A stretch of DNA of 64,000 nt from contig JAFMSR010000015.1 of the NCBI GenBank assembly GCA_022818135.1, positions 20,509,550 through 20,573,549 on the forward strand, in the 5' to 3' direction. The notes under the pieces were generated by a model, which was given only the letters and a program-made list of their open reading frames with translations, had not been told where the DNA came from and did not search any database. A program made the position numbers and the translations under genes. The stretch comes from Saxidomus purpurata. Taxonomy: Eukaryota > Mollusca > Bivalvia > Venerida > Veneridae. Positions 26,695 through 38,600 of this stretch are shown here, in pieces. Numbering within the stretch: position 1 is the stretch's first letter; each line of letters begins with the position of its first letter.

Positions 26695-27153
26695 GGTGGT
26701 GTGCACTTCTGGGTGCTGTGGGGCTCGTTTTGGGGAGGCTGCGTTTTTGGTACGTGGCATTCCCTGTTTGATATTATTTTTGTTTTTGTGGTCTTTTTGT
26801 CCTACTTTCACTTTATTACTTCCAGAAATATACGTTGCAGATCATTGGAAGTGAAGTTCTTTTAACTTTATTTAAAAATAGGCATGCTTATTCATAAACA
26901 ACTTATTTACAGCCTCTTTCTGTGAGAGTTTTGGAAAATATTTCAAGAATTTTTGAAAACTGGAACACCTACTTTCGCTTTTAAAAATGTAAAATATGAT
27001 TTATTAATTCTTTTGTTAAACTCAAATTTTCAACACAATTATTACATATTTATGGTCACATTCAACGCAGTGTGTTATATTTTCCTTCTGAGAAGACGCC
27101 CGTTACAATTCAGGATTAAACAGAAAATTCGATTTGGTCTTAGTAATGGACCT
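26357..27153. mobile_element. TTAA-flanked MITE (piggyBac-type target), copy 1
   Basis: It is bounded by TTAA at 26353-26356 and 27154-27157, with terminal inverted repeats AGGTCCATTACTAAGA followed by CAAAT.GAATTTTCTG (about 34 bp, two mismatches). The exact TTAA duplication is the hallmark of piggyBac-type transposition. There is no transposase frame. About 260 bp of the interior (26525-26787) is a later Penelope tail insertion, so the original MITE was about 530 bp. A relative lies at 38755-39066. Confidence 0.8.
26525..26787 (+). mobile_element. 5'-truncated Penelope-like 3' tail with TG microsatellite (copy 2)
   Basis: It starts at TGCCACTGACCGTTCCAAGG, matching the 3' UTR of the element at 62152-64000 (complement near 62410). 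It runs through TCCTCGTGTGTTTGCTTTGT, a long (TG)n at about 26643-26692, the conserved 85-bp block and the T-rich terminus. This is the longest truncated copy. It shows that sequence beyond the microsatellite also belongs to the family. It is inserted inside the TTAA MITE. Confidence 0.75.
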
Positions 27154-27157
27154 TTAA

Positions 27158-27569
27158 GGGAACTAATAAGCAAGCAATATAATCCCCCCGTCACGTATTG
27201 AACGCACTTAATGTAGGGCTGGAGCACCATACACGGACTCCTTAACTTGAAAAGTCACTGTGTCAATAAGAAAAAGTATAGTCAGGAGTGAACCTTTGAA
27301 AATAAAAATCCAATTTTCTCCCTGTGAGCTAACATTCGAAATATAAACTTTTCCTTAAATGTCATATAATTTGATTTCACTGATCCAATCTAAACCCTAT
27401 ATTTTTCCTGAATGCAAACATTTTCCAAACGTAATTAGTTAATTGATTTATAATACAGTTAGTGAATTTGTAATTTGCTTTTATTTCTTTAAATCTGAAC
27501 TTTCTTATCCGTGAAAAAAAAGAAGATAAAGTTCTAAAAACCATTAAACATCTAAATACCGTATTACGG
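27158..27569. other. Intergenic, nothing recognised
   Basis: AT-rich. The antisense frame 27377-27688 runs into the palindrome and is not a gene. Confidence 0.4.
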
Positions 27570-28297
27570 AATCCTGTTTCCGCCATCAAGTTGTCGACTA
27601 AACGGATACGCGTAAACTTGAAATTTAAGGTCCACGAAAAGTAGAAATGCTGAAGTTTTTGACTCGATAATAATCGCGCAATTGTCAACTTGTCGACCCG
27701 TTATTTAGCACGAAAGGTTGAAACTTCAACTGCCTAATGTCAACTTTTCGCTCTAAGAACTTCCCACGACAACTTGAGAAGTTGAAGTTTTTACTCGATA
27801 ATTATCGCGCAATTGTCAAGTTGTCGACCTGAGATGTAGCGCGAAAAGTTGAAAATAAAACCTAAAACTTCTGCTTGTCGTGATAAAAGATCCTACGGCA
27901 ATTTGATCCTACCGCGACAAGTCGACGTTAAGATCCTTAATGTCGATTTGTCGCGCTATTGAGATCATTTAGGTTTTATTTTCAACTTTTCGCGCTACAC
28001 CTCAGGTCGACAACTTGACAGTTGCGCGATAATTATCGAGTAAAAATTTAACCTTCTCAAGTTGTCATGGAAAGTTCTTAGCGCGAGAAGTTAGAGAAAT
28101 TAGGCAGTTGAAGTTTCAACCTTTCTTGCTAAATAACGGGTCGACAAGTTGACCATTGCGCGATAATTATCGAGTCAAAAACTTCAGCATTTCTACTTTT
28201 CGTGCATTTTTTTCAGCGCGAAAAGTAGAAAATAGACCTTAAATTTCAAGTTGTCGCGTACCCGTTTAGTCAACAACTTGATGGCGGAAACAGGATT
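27570..28297. mobile_element. 0.73-kb palindromic foldback element
   Basis: The outer ends are AATCCTGTTTCCGCCATCAA and its complement at 28278-28297. The complement of the left half (27570-27920) is found in the right half (27950-28297) with about 85-90% identity, leaving a short spacer. Each arm contains two related sub-units built around TACTCGATAATTATCGCGCA and CAAGTTGTCGACC, so pairing is possible at two scales. There is no open frame and no clear target duplication. Confidence 0.85.
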
Positions 28298-28744
28298 AAA
28301 ATACAGAAAAGGAATGTATAGAACAAATGTCGAAAAAAAAAATGCTTTAGCTGCCCCCCCCCGTTTTGCAAATTAATAAAGTGCATATTATAACATCATA
28401 CGTTCATGTCATGTTAAAAGTAGCTACATTGCAAATTTTTTAATAGACTTTGTATGCATTTAAATACGTATTTTATGTAGTAATGACAGTTTTTACAATT
28501 TTCTGTGTTGCTCTTGTTATAACACAAAACAGAAGAATTTGATTTACATAAGACTTGATCAAAAACAGTTTCTCGCTTGCAAAAGACTATTTACAGCATG
28601 CGCTAATGGACTTAGAAACAATCAGCTTTTAGCTTGTTTCCGAGCATTTAAGCACGTTGTTATTTAAGTTATATACAATTCTGCTTGTGTAACGATTGTT
28701 CAAGAACATTTAAAAAAGTGGCCCTTTCTAAGACCTAAAAGTGA
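28298..28744. other. Intergenic, nothing recognised
   Basis: AT-rich with a short C run at 28355-28363. No feature is supported. Confidence 0.4.
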
Positions 28745-30090
28745 CTCAAAGTCTTCCGTAAGATCAAAAGGCTTCTGGTAAGTCAAAGGGCTTCTGGTAA
28801 GATCAAAAGGCTTCTGGTTAGATCAAAATGCTTCTGGTAGGGTCAAAAGTCTTCTGGTGAGTCAGGTCAAAAGGCTTCTGGTAAGGTCAAAAGTCTTCTG
28901 GTAAGGTCAAAAGGCTTCTGGTAAGGTCAAAAGTCTTCTGGTTAGATCAAAAGGCTTCTGGTAAGGTCAAAAGTCTTGTGGTTAGTAAGGTCAAAAGGCT
29001 TCTGGTAAGGTCAAAAGTCTTCTGGTTAGTAAGGTCAAAAGGCTTCTGGTAAGGTCAAAAGTCTTCTGGTAAGGTCAAAAGTCTTCTGGTGAGTAAGGTC
29101 AAAAGGCTTCTGGTAAGGTCAAAAGTCTTCTGGTAAGGTCAAAAGGCTTCTGGTAAGGTCAAAAGTCTTCTGGTAAGGTTACAAGTCTTCTGGTTAGTAA
29201 GGTCAAAAGGCTTCTGGTAAGGTCAAAGTCTTCTGGTAAGGTCAAAAGGCTTCTGGTAAGGTCAAAGTCTTCTGGTTAGATCAAAAGGCTTCTGGTAAGG
29301 TCAAAATTCTTCTGGTAAGGTCAAAAGGCTTCTGATAAGATCAAAAGGCTTCTGGTAAGATCAAAAGGCTTCTGGTAAGATCAAAAGTCTTCTGGTAAGA
29401 TCAAAAGGCTTCTGGTTATATCAAAAGGCTCCTTGTTAGGTCAAAAGTCTTCTGGTTAGTAAGATCAAAAGGCTTCTGATAAGATCAAAAGGCTTCTGGT
29501 AAGGTCAAAGTCTTCTGGTAAGATCAAAAGGCTTCTTGTAACTAAAGGTCCAAAGCTTCTGGTAAGTCAAAAGGCTTCTAGTAAGGTCAAAAGGCTTCTG
29601 GTTAGATCAAAATGCTTATGATAAGAGCAAAAATCTTCTGGTGGGTAAGGTCAAAAGGCTTCTGGTATTTAAGATCAAAAGTCTTCTGGTAAGGTCAAAA
29701 GTCTTCTGGTAAGGTCAAAAGGCTTCTGGTTAGATCAAAAGGCTTCTGGTAAGGTCAAAAGTCTTCTGGTTAGTAAGATCAAAAGGCTTCTGGTAAGGTC
29801 AAAAGGCTTCTGGTAAGGTTAAAAGTCTTCTGATAAGATCAAAAGGTTTCTGGTAAGATCAAAAGACTTCTGATAAGATCAAAAGGCTTCTGGTAAGATC
29901 AAAAGGCTTCTGGTAAGGTCAAAAGTCTTCTGGTAAGATCAAAAGGCTTCTGGTAAGGTCAAAAGTCTTCTGGTAAGATCAAAAGGCTTCTGGTTAGGTC
30001 AAAAGTCTTCTGGTAAGATCAAAAGGCTTCTTGTAACTAAAGGTCCAAAGCTTCTTGTAAGGTTAAAAGGCTTCTGGTATGGTCAAAAGG
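28745..30090. repeat. 20-bp satellite array, about 65 copies
   Basis: The unit is TAAGGTCAAAAGKCTTCTGG (K = G or T). It is repeated for about 1.35 kb with frequent 4-bp expansions (GTTAGTAAGG) and an AAGATCA variant. G and T at the variable position often alternate between adjacent units, hinting at a 40-bp higher-order repeat. Every AAGGTCA copy contains the half-site AGGTCA. There is no CRISPR spacer structure. Confidence 0.95.
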
Positions 30091-31439
30091 GATCAACATA
30101 TGTCGAGAGTTTCTGCAGGTTTTTATAACACGAAAAACGTTCGTTAACGCTATTCTCGCATAAAAAAATCATAAAAAGAAGAATGAAACGCTCTTACTGG
30201 TACGACGTTTAACAATGCGCGGGACAATGTCCGTATTGTTAACGTCATATTTATGATGTCACTAGCGCTTTAAATCCGGCACTGTTGACGCCGTGCTTGA
30301 TGAAAGACTTCGAAGACAGGTCCATTGTTTACAATGGCCCTGTAATGCGTATAAATAAAAACGGGTTATAACAGCGCGTGAATCTCCCCGTTAACACACG
30401 TTTTTTCTCCTGTTAGAACACCGGCAAAATTGGCAAAAACAGCACATTTTATGCTAGAATGCAAGTTTAAATGTATTGGATATAATAAGTAGTCTTCACT
30501 AAATTTGGCATCGAGAAGAGCATGGTAAAAAATATGACAGTCATTGTCGCAAAAGGGATATATAGATGTTTTTGATGCAAACTTTCAGACAAAATTCACA
30601 ACCTTTTATGTGTCGTGAAAGAGGACAATATAAGAAGTCCTAAAATGACACAATTATTGTATTTCATACGTCTGAGACACGGTTTTCCCCAATATAATAT
30701 ATCCTGGAAAATATATACCATGAAAATAAAAACACTTCTATAAAAAGCCATAGATCTATATGAAAGATGTTTCAATAAATATGCATCATTCTAGATGAAG
30801 TTTTTAAGGCTGACAGTGGGTCGATGTGTAAACGTTGTGGTTAACCATCTTATTGACATATAGTTAACTAAAATGCAGTGTTTAGGTCCCAGTTACGTTA
30901 CTGACACCTATGACTGCGGTCGCCTGCAAACTGCATAGACATCTATCCTTTACGAAAAATGTACCGAATCAGTTCAAAGCCATGTTATGTCATAGAATCC
31001 GTCCTCAAGTTTTGCCATGTATTTCAGAATCGTCTCTAAGGCGTTCTTGGCTATTTGTGATCAGTTTGTAATATAATAATAAAATTAAAATGCTTAATAT
31101 GTTTATTTAACAATGTTACTCTATCAGAGACACCACAATACAATGTAAAATCATATTGACCTGACCTGGGTGAGCTATTGTGACCGTTACATGTTCGTCG
31201 TCGTAAACAGTTACTTTGAACGACTTCTCCTCAAAATCCCATTGGATGGTGTTAATGAAATTTTTTTCTCTATATAATTTATATAGAATCTTCTCTGAAA
31301 CTACCTGTCAAACTCAATTTTATTTCTGAAATATGATCACCTTATGACTCTTCAACAATTGATCCCTTTAAAAATGAGACCCAAGATGGTAAATATATAC
31401 ATGTATTGTGAGTATAACATTTGGAAATCTTCTACTCTG
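30091..31439. other. Intergenic, few signals
   Basis: Short palindromes occur at about 30210-30245 (AACAATGCGCGGGACAATGT / CCGTATTGTT) and 30322-30338 (TCCATTGTTTACAATGG). About 31160-31185 has GACCTGGGTGAGCTATTGTG, resembling a tandem-cored element end. No gene is recognised. Confidence 0.4.
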
Positions 31440-31880
31440 AAACTGGTGGTCGGAAAACAGATAATTTGGAATAACTCTAAAATGAAATTACAAAAGCAAA
31501 TGGTTTATTATGAGAACTGGTATTATAAAGGTATAACCAAGATGCAGAATAAAAGATTGTTATACTTTTGAGATGTTTCAATTTCTATACAATATATCAA
31601 ATAATGACTTACTGAAATACTATCAGTTTATTAGTCATATATCAAAGAAAATCAAAGACAACTTGCGAAAAGAACATTTATCCAACTCCCCGAGAGAACA
31701 ATACCTTCAAGAAAGACTAAAACAATCAAAACAACCGAATACAATGTTGTATTCAATACAAATACAAAACATTAAAATGTTAAAATTAAAAACTGAATCA
31801 GCATGGGAAAAAAGTCTTCAAAACAGGATCTAGATTGGAAAATAATTTATTATAAAATTTTTAAAACAATAAAACACTCG
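31440..31880 (+). pseudogene. L1/Tx1-type LINE ORF2 C-terminal fragment
   Basis: Two adjacent frames read IIWNNSKMKLQKQMVYYENW, then YYKGITKMQN, then ISNNDLLKYYQFISHI and KDNLRKEHLSNSPREQYLQE, followed by a segment resembling WEKxLQxxDWKIIYYKIFK. These are typical of the region C-terminal to reverse transcriptase in L1/Tx1-type LINEs, comparable to the - strand element's 54.2-54.7 kb segment. Stops and a frameshift near 31570 and 31830 show it is dead. No RT core or 3' tail is attached. Confidence 0.6.
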
Positions 31881-32517
31881 GGTTATATCAATTCAAACAG
31901 GCTATACGAGGCCGTTTGCCTCGCCAAGAATCTATATATTAACTAATAATATATTTTTCTATCTCGATATTTCATAGTTTGATTAAAATATATTGAGAAA
32001 TGACAAAGTAATAGCTAAGGTTAATTTTATGTGACAAAATCTAAGTAAAAAAGGGGCATAGTTGACAGTAATATGACTTCTTGCAGTTGTCTATATTGCC
32101 ATTAGAAACAGGTATGCCAAGTTCGAAGTAAATATGTTTGATAGTATAGACGGCATTTTTTAAACCTTAAGCCAACGTTGACACTGACGGCTACGCCGAC
32201 GCCGGGGCAAGTGCAATAGCCTCCTTATTCTTCAAATATTCGAGTTAACAAAAAAGATCTTACAACAGTTAACAGAAAAAACAACTTTTTCAAGGCAACA
32301 AACATATACTAGACAAAGAATGTGAAAATTAATAGCCTTCTTAAAATTATTATAACAAAATTGTATTTAGTTATTACCGTGATACAAATACATGTAGTAA
32401 TATTCAATTAGTTACTTATTGTCAGTTTTCAGTAGTGTCCTTGAAAGGTCACCGTGCTATTCTGTTCACTGTGAACAGCTTTTTAGTACTTTTGTTTCTA
32501 TTAAATGTGATCGTAAA
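31881..32517. other. Receptor 3' flank with a tandem-cored repeat fragment
   Basis: About 31990-32225 reads like the 3' part of a tandem-cored element (AAGGGGCATAGTTGACAGTA, CCAACGTTGACACTGACGGC, CGCCGACGCCGGGGCAAG). The receptor 3' UTR should lie just below 32518 on the - strand. No canonical AATAAA was seen there. Confidence 0.4.
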
Positions 32518-32660
32518 TCAACTGTTACTTAATCGAGCTCCCAGGCTTCTACTTCCGGAAAATGTCATGCGTGATGAACTTGGTCTCTGCCAACGTTTTT
32601 GTTTCTTGCAGCAACAAAAGCACATTTTCACTGCAACCTTGAAAGCTTTCCTAAATTTCC
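32518..32660 (-). CDS. GPCR terminal exon: helix 8 and C-tail
   Basis: The acceptor ACTATTTTCAG precedes GGAAATTTAGG. Two bases complete the glycine of the preceding exon, giving GKFRKAFKVAVKMCFCCCKK then a Ser/Arg-rich tail ending in RLSNS and TGA. The cysteine run is a likely palmitoylation site and the serines are potential kinase targets. The + strand frame at 32435-32767 is a shadow of this exon. Confidence 0.85.
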
Positions 32661-35600
32661 CTGAAAATAGTATCACATATTTACTAACAGTTTCAACAAT
32701 ATTTAAAATTCATCTATTTCTAAATGATTGCTATATTGTAATGATCATCTGTGTAAGACTTTCATAAATGATTATTCGATATCAAATGTTTCATTTACAC
32801 AGTCATACAGAAACGTGTTCGTCAAGTTAATTAATGTATTTGTACTTCAATCACTAGTACATATACAGAGAATAGTAAACATGTACTGATTTCTGTTTGA
32901 CATATTCTACATTCATAAATTTTGCACATATAAAGTTCGTATAAAGTAAATCTAGCATACTGGACTTTAAGTGCAAACGCTATTTAAACAAATCACTAGG
33001 TCATATAAAAGGTTATGGTAAAGTGTTTGTTTATCATAGTGTCACCCCTAGTTAAAGGGCCAGCCATATCTGACTTATGAGAGCACATTTACCTCCCAAA
33101 TCCTATCTTTTTTAATGCCAGGCACCAGGCAGGTAGGCATACGGTAACCATTATTTAACTAGCTGGCGGCTCACCAACCGACCATATCAGAACGGACACC
33201 TGCTGGAATTCGAACCTTCGACCTCTCGCTCCCAAGGTCAAGATATAAGTAGAACAGATACTGAATATAGATGTCTAACCAAGCTCACCAACTTGCAGAC
33301 TCCTGACAGGCCCAGGCTGAAGAGAGACAGATTCAGATACAAGGGTATCCGGGTGCCAGACCCTTCATTTTTACAAAAAGACCCCTTGGTTCTTTTATAT
33401 GCCCGGTGTATAGCACCGATACACTTGAGACTGGGTTTCTAACCAGCTCATCTCAAGTGAGTAGGAAATACTTAAAAGCGTTTCTGTAATTGACAGTGCC
33501 AAGGCTGGGATTCGAACCGGGGACCTCCGGTTTGGTAGTCCAGAGCGTTAATCACTTGACCACCGCGCCACCCTTCACCAACATTTTCAACAGATTTTCT
33601 TAAACTATCATCATTTTCAACAGATTTCCTCAAATTTCTATGTAGACTTTAACTTGACAACGCTGTTGATTCTAGCAGTTACTTTTACATTTTTTGTTTT
33701 AGTATATCATTTTGGAGAAATTCTTTTCAGCGGAAACTATGAACGAGCAACAGTATAAGTAATTATAGTTGCAATGTTAGGTGTAAAAGTGATAAACACA
33801 TTGAAGCATAGTCCCGTTAAAGACAAACCATTAACTCAGTGTTCTTGAATTTTTCCAAATTACATTTGCAATTACGACAAAATACCCGTCAAATTTAATG
33901 TTGTAAAAGTATACATAGAAATCTGAAGAAAACAAGTACTGAAAATGAAACTTGAGCATGATACATTGAAATTACTAAATGAACATATTACCACTCATGA
34001 AATTGTAGATTACAGGATTAATGCAGCTGTTGAAGAAGGTTGACCAATGCGCGAACAAGGCAAATACACGTTTGTTAGGCATGTTCTGAAGTTGCCCTGT
34101 GTATCTATAAGATACAAAATATGGTTACATATAAATTGTTTATTGAAAGATGTGATAGTAAAACCTTTTTTTGCTGTATTATGTTCAAATAAAACGCGGA
34201 AAACGTCACGAATGAATTTAAAACAAACACAACTAACTTATATACAGATAACAAATAACGAAAGGTAGATTACGAAGGTTAAAACTGTTCCAATGATTAA
34301 TGTAATGTCTTTCTAAAATTTAAGAGTAATGTCACTATATAATTTATTGCATTTTTTTCCTTTAAGTGACATTATGCGCATCTAACTGCACAAAGCGTAT
34401 TTTGGTTTTATAAAAGCAATTTTCGGTTGCTGTGCATTTAAATGTGTTAAACTAATGATAATGCCGCATTAGTATTTGAAGTAGGTGCTTTAGAAATAAA
34501 AAGAAATTGGACTAATAAAATAATAGTTCTTTTCTTCACAGTGATCTCCCTTGGGTTTTTGTTGTTGTTGGTAGATATTTTGGTAGTGGAAGGGAAGCAA
34601 CTCCTGCATGCAGTTGTTTTTTTTATATTCACTCTCCCAGTCAAAATAGGAAAAGTTATATTTGGAAAGTTATTATTTCATACTGGTAGCAGGAAGAATT
34701 TGGTGTATTGAGTTAACAGCTATTATTTCCTCTGCCCTTTTTACACACACCTTTTTCAGCTGGATTTTTACTTGAAAAAAATGTGCATAATGACATTTAA
34801 ATGTAAGCCGAATTATCAGGTTATTTTTGCAAGGTACTTCCCAAATTTAGTTTAAAATGTATATCAATTATCAGCTGGGGTCATATTCCAATACTCATAC
34901 GCAAACATTGATGTATGATAGACATATTATAAATCACACTTTTGTACTTAAGTTAAAATATTTAAGAAATCACTTAAGATGCTTCCGGAGTACGACACCT
35001 GCTTCCGGCAGTAAGTAACTAATTTAATCAGTTGATTCTGAATGTTCTACATCTGGATACCTTTGAAAACACGAGACTTTGAAGTTGGATTAAGCAGTGT
35101 CGAAATTGAAAGTGAATCTGAATGTCTGATCAAATTGCTGTGCATACAGAGAATTCAGAACTTCACTTGACTTTATGTCATTTTTTGTCCGTTTGAGATC
35201 GTCTTACATTTCTGCTGATTAATTCTCGCGGGGATTTTAAGTTAACATGTTGTCAGTGATGTCTAAGCATTAGATTATTTTACTTATTTTTTGCACGCAA
35301 ATCACGCATATTTTCTTGAGCATAAATTGCAAAATTCTCCTTGCTATTTGTCACTGAGGTTGTATTGAAAAGATGTCTTTTGTTTTATGACGCTTTCAGA
35401 CTGTTTTGTTACTAAATGAAATTCCTTGTCACAGTATGTTGCCAGTCAGAAATAACAAAAAAAGTTAAGAATATAAAATATTGTAACCAGCAGCAATCAA
35501 AATATATGATAACAGATATAAAAACAAGACGGTCACGATGGCCCTATATTGCTCCCCTTGGTACCAGTTGTCATTGTAGAAGTTAAACAATATGGTCGAA

Positions 35601-38600
35601 GAAAACAAAGTAAAAGTACAGCGATTGTTAAGTTTTCAAGACCCTTTGTAAAGGCTACGTGTTGCTTGAATGGGGGCATGGCACATCGACACCGACGTTA
35701 AGGTCATCGATGTAAAAGGTACGAAAAAGGTATCATTAAACTCGTTTAGAAAACTGCACAGTCGCATGGTCCAAATTTTAAGAATTTAGCTTTAAAACAA
35801 GAAAGTAAGTCAAAATTTCATAATTAAACCACAAAGCTTAAATAGTGAAATTGTTTGTTGTGCACATACATTGTACATGTAGTCCTAAATTCGTGGCTGT
35901 AGCTTTAAAAACAAGATAGCATGTCAATGTCAAGATCATACAAGTTAAGTGTTGAAATCTACTTGCAAGACTAAACACATGGGTCAAATTCCATCAATAT
36001 AGCTTCAAAAACATGAAAGTAGGTCAAATGGGCGGGGCCAAACAAATAAAAGTTAAGAACCGTCGGGACCCTGAAAAGGTTAAAGACCTGAAGCACCTGG
36101 TTATATTGTTATATAAATCAAGCATATAGCTGTATACACGTTTTGTGCTATGTTATGTAGAGTGTGTATTGAGTCGTTTCTACATGACGTGTACTACTAT
36201 ACGAAAGCAATATAATTGACATGACGCCAATGGTGCTATAAACCCACCCCTTTGTTGATGTCGGATTATTTATAACAAAAGAATCCGTTCAAACCTTTCC
36301 ACGTGCATTTATTTGTCGTAGGTTAAGTCGAATTTTGATAGGTAATGAAGTCACTTGATTGACACCTGGCGTCTGGTCAATTTCAATATAGATCCCGATC
36401 ATTTCATCCTCGTCCGATTGTCCATAACAGAGAACCATACATTACCCACCATAACTTTGTTTGTATAATATATTTTAGTATTTTCCTTGTCTAATAATAT
36501 ACTGATCTAGCTTCATTATCAAACTACTGAGTTTGTCTGAATTTCTTTAGCAGAAGAGATGGCTGCCATCCAACAGATTAAGAGTAGGCAAGGGATAGTA
36601 TGATGGTTATTTGTCTGAACATTTCTTAGTGTTATTTTATTACGTATTCCTTCCAAGCAGACGATCTAACGTTGTAACCTGCCAACATTCAGTAACAAAA
36701 TTCTATCTTCAAGAAATGTTTTTTTATAACAAAAACCAGGATGTTGTCTGCCAGATTCAGAATTAATTATGGCCTGGAGTAACATTATCTGTACAAGTTT
36801 ATGCTCACGAACACACACACCTTTCGAAGGAAAATGGTCAAAGCCTGACAGGAACTTTCACTTTAAATGTTACTTAATAAAGCCTTCTAGATGTATGTTT
36901 TTTCTTTTATAAACTACCTTTTTCTCAAAATCAAACGACTCAAAGGGTCGTGTCCCCATTTGTTGTAAATACTACCAGGGCGGGCCAGTTTCTTTTGTTT
37001 TCCCAAGTCTATTCCAACATTGAAAGCAACATTTTAACGTCAATATAATTTGCACTCTTCTACAGAAGATTTAGAATTATTGTCATTTGATATCGGCATT
37101 ATTACATGAAACGGTTACATTTTGTATATGTGACAATTAAAATCCCATTATTACTATGTATACTTATATAAGTGTGTACTATACAGAAGTATGAATTTAC
37201 AGATACACTTATAATAGTGTGTTATATTGACTCTAAAATAATGTTGACGTATACACGCCACTCTCAGAAAGAAGTTTAAGTGGTCTTTGTTGTCAGGTGG
37301 CCTTTATTCACAGATATAATACAATTATTGAATAGAACACGGCTGTCTCCCTTGTGGTCTTTATTCAAAGGGTGCTCTTTATTCGGAGGTGGTTTTTAAT
37401 ACAGGTTTGACTGTATTTCTGTTATATTTAAGGCTTCGTCACGAATAAATATTGTCAGAAATCAGTGTTATTTGTGCAAATTCATCGAAAAAAAAACTAC
37501 ATGCCCACGGATAGTATACTGGCATACTGCAACTGAAGGAAAAAGGGGCCCTGTAGGAGGCATGTCTTATTGTGGTGAGGAAATCAAAATATTCATATTC
37601 AAATTCAATGAACAGAACAGAACAGAACAGAACAAAGCCTTTATTAACTCTTACCATTTACAAAATCATGGAACATGTACATTGTACAAGAGTAAACAAT
37701 AATAATCACATGCATTTATCTCGTGACATTGTGGAAAGATGGAAAAAAATATATAACAAACAAACATTAATTCATTTTTTCAGGCTACTGATATAATTCA
37801 CGTTACGCAGTCTGGGTTTAGACTAAAACATTCATGTCATACAGCCCTTACACGGTTGATTGATGCATGGCTGAAAGATATAGACTCAGGAAATTACATA
37901 GGAGCTGTCTATCTAGACTTACAGAAGGCGTTTGGTATAGTTGATCATGATGTTTTGATACATAAATTGAAGTTGTATCATTTTTCTAATCGCTCTCTTG
38001 ATTTGTTCAAGTCATACTTAAGTAAAAGAAAGCAACGAGTTAAATCAAATACCAACCTTTCCGAATCCATGAACATAAAATCTGGAGTTCCACAAGGTTC
38101 AATCCTAGGTCCTTTATTGTTTTTGCTATACATTAACGATATTAGTATAGTTTCAAATAATATCAAAATTGATCTTTTTGCTGATGACTCTACTATTCAT
38201 GATTCAAATAAAGATATCAACATTATTGAAACAAATCTCCAGGAGAATATCAATCATATCGCTAATTGGTGTTCTCTAAATAATATGTCACTTCATCCAG
38301 AGAAATCTAAGTGTATGTTAATTTCGACAAAGAATAGAACAAAAAAGGCAAGGAAATTAAATCTCTTCCTTAACAGTGCACACATTGGAAACGTTCGAGT
38401 GCAAAAAAATGTTGGGTATACTCTATCGTGGGATATACAAATCGCATCTGTATGTAAAAAAATCAATACAAAAATTGCTCTCTTAAAACGGATAAAGTTC
38501 TTTTTAAATGATGAAATGAAAAAAATGTTTTATAATGTATATATCGTCCCCTGTTTCGATTACTGTTGTTCTGTATGGGGAAAAGGTATTCAGTCAAAAG

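Noticed and set aside
28745..30090. CRISPR-like or coding repeat array
   Set aside because: 20-bp units abut with no spacers and drift in length by 4 bp, which destroys any reading frame; it is a minisatellite.
32435..32767. 110-codon + strand frame with hydrophobic start
   Set aside because: The opposite strand carries the GPCR terminal exon with matching splice phase and helix-8 motif, so this frame is a shadow.
36530..36605. Possible + strand exon after TTTCTTTAGCAG (MAAIQQIKSRQG...)
   Set aside because: The frame stops after 14 codons, there is no convincing donor, and it lies in an intron of the opposite-strand receptor.
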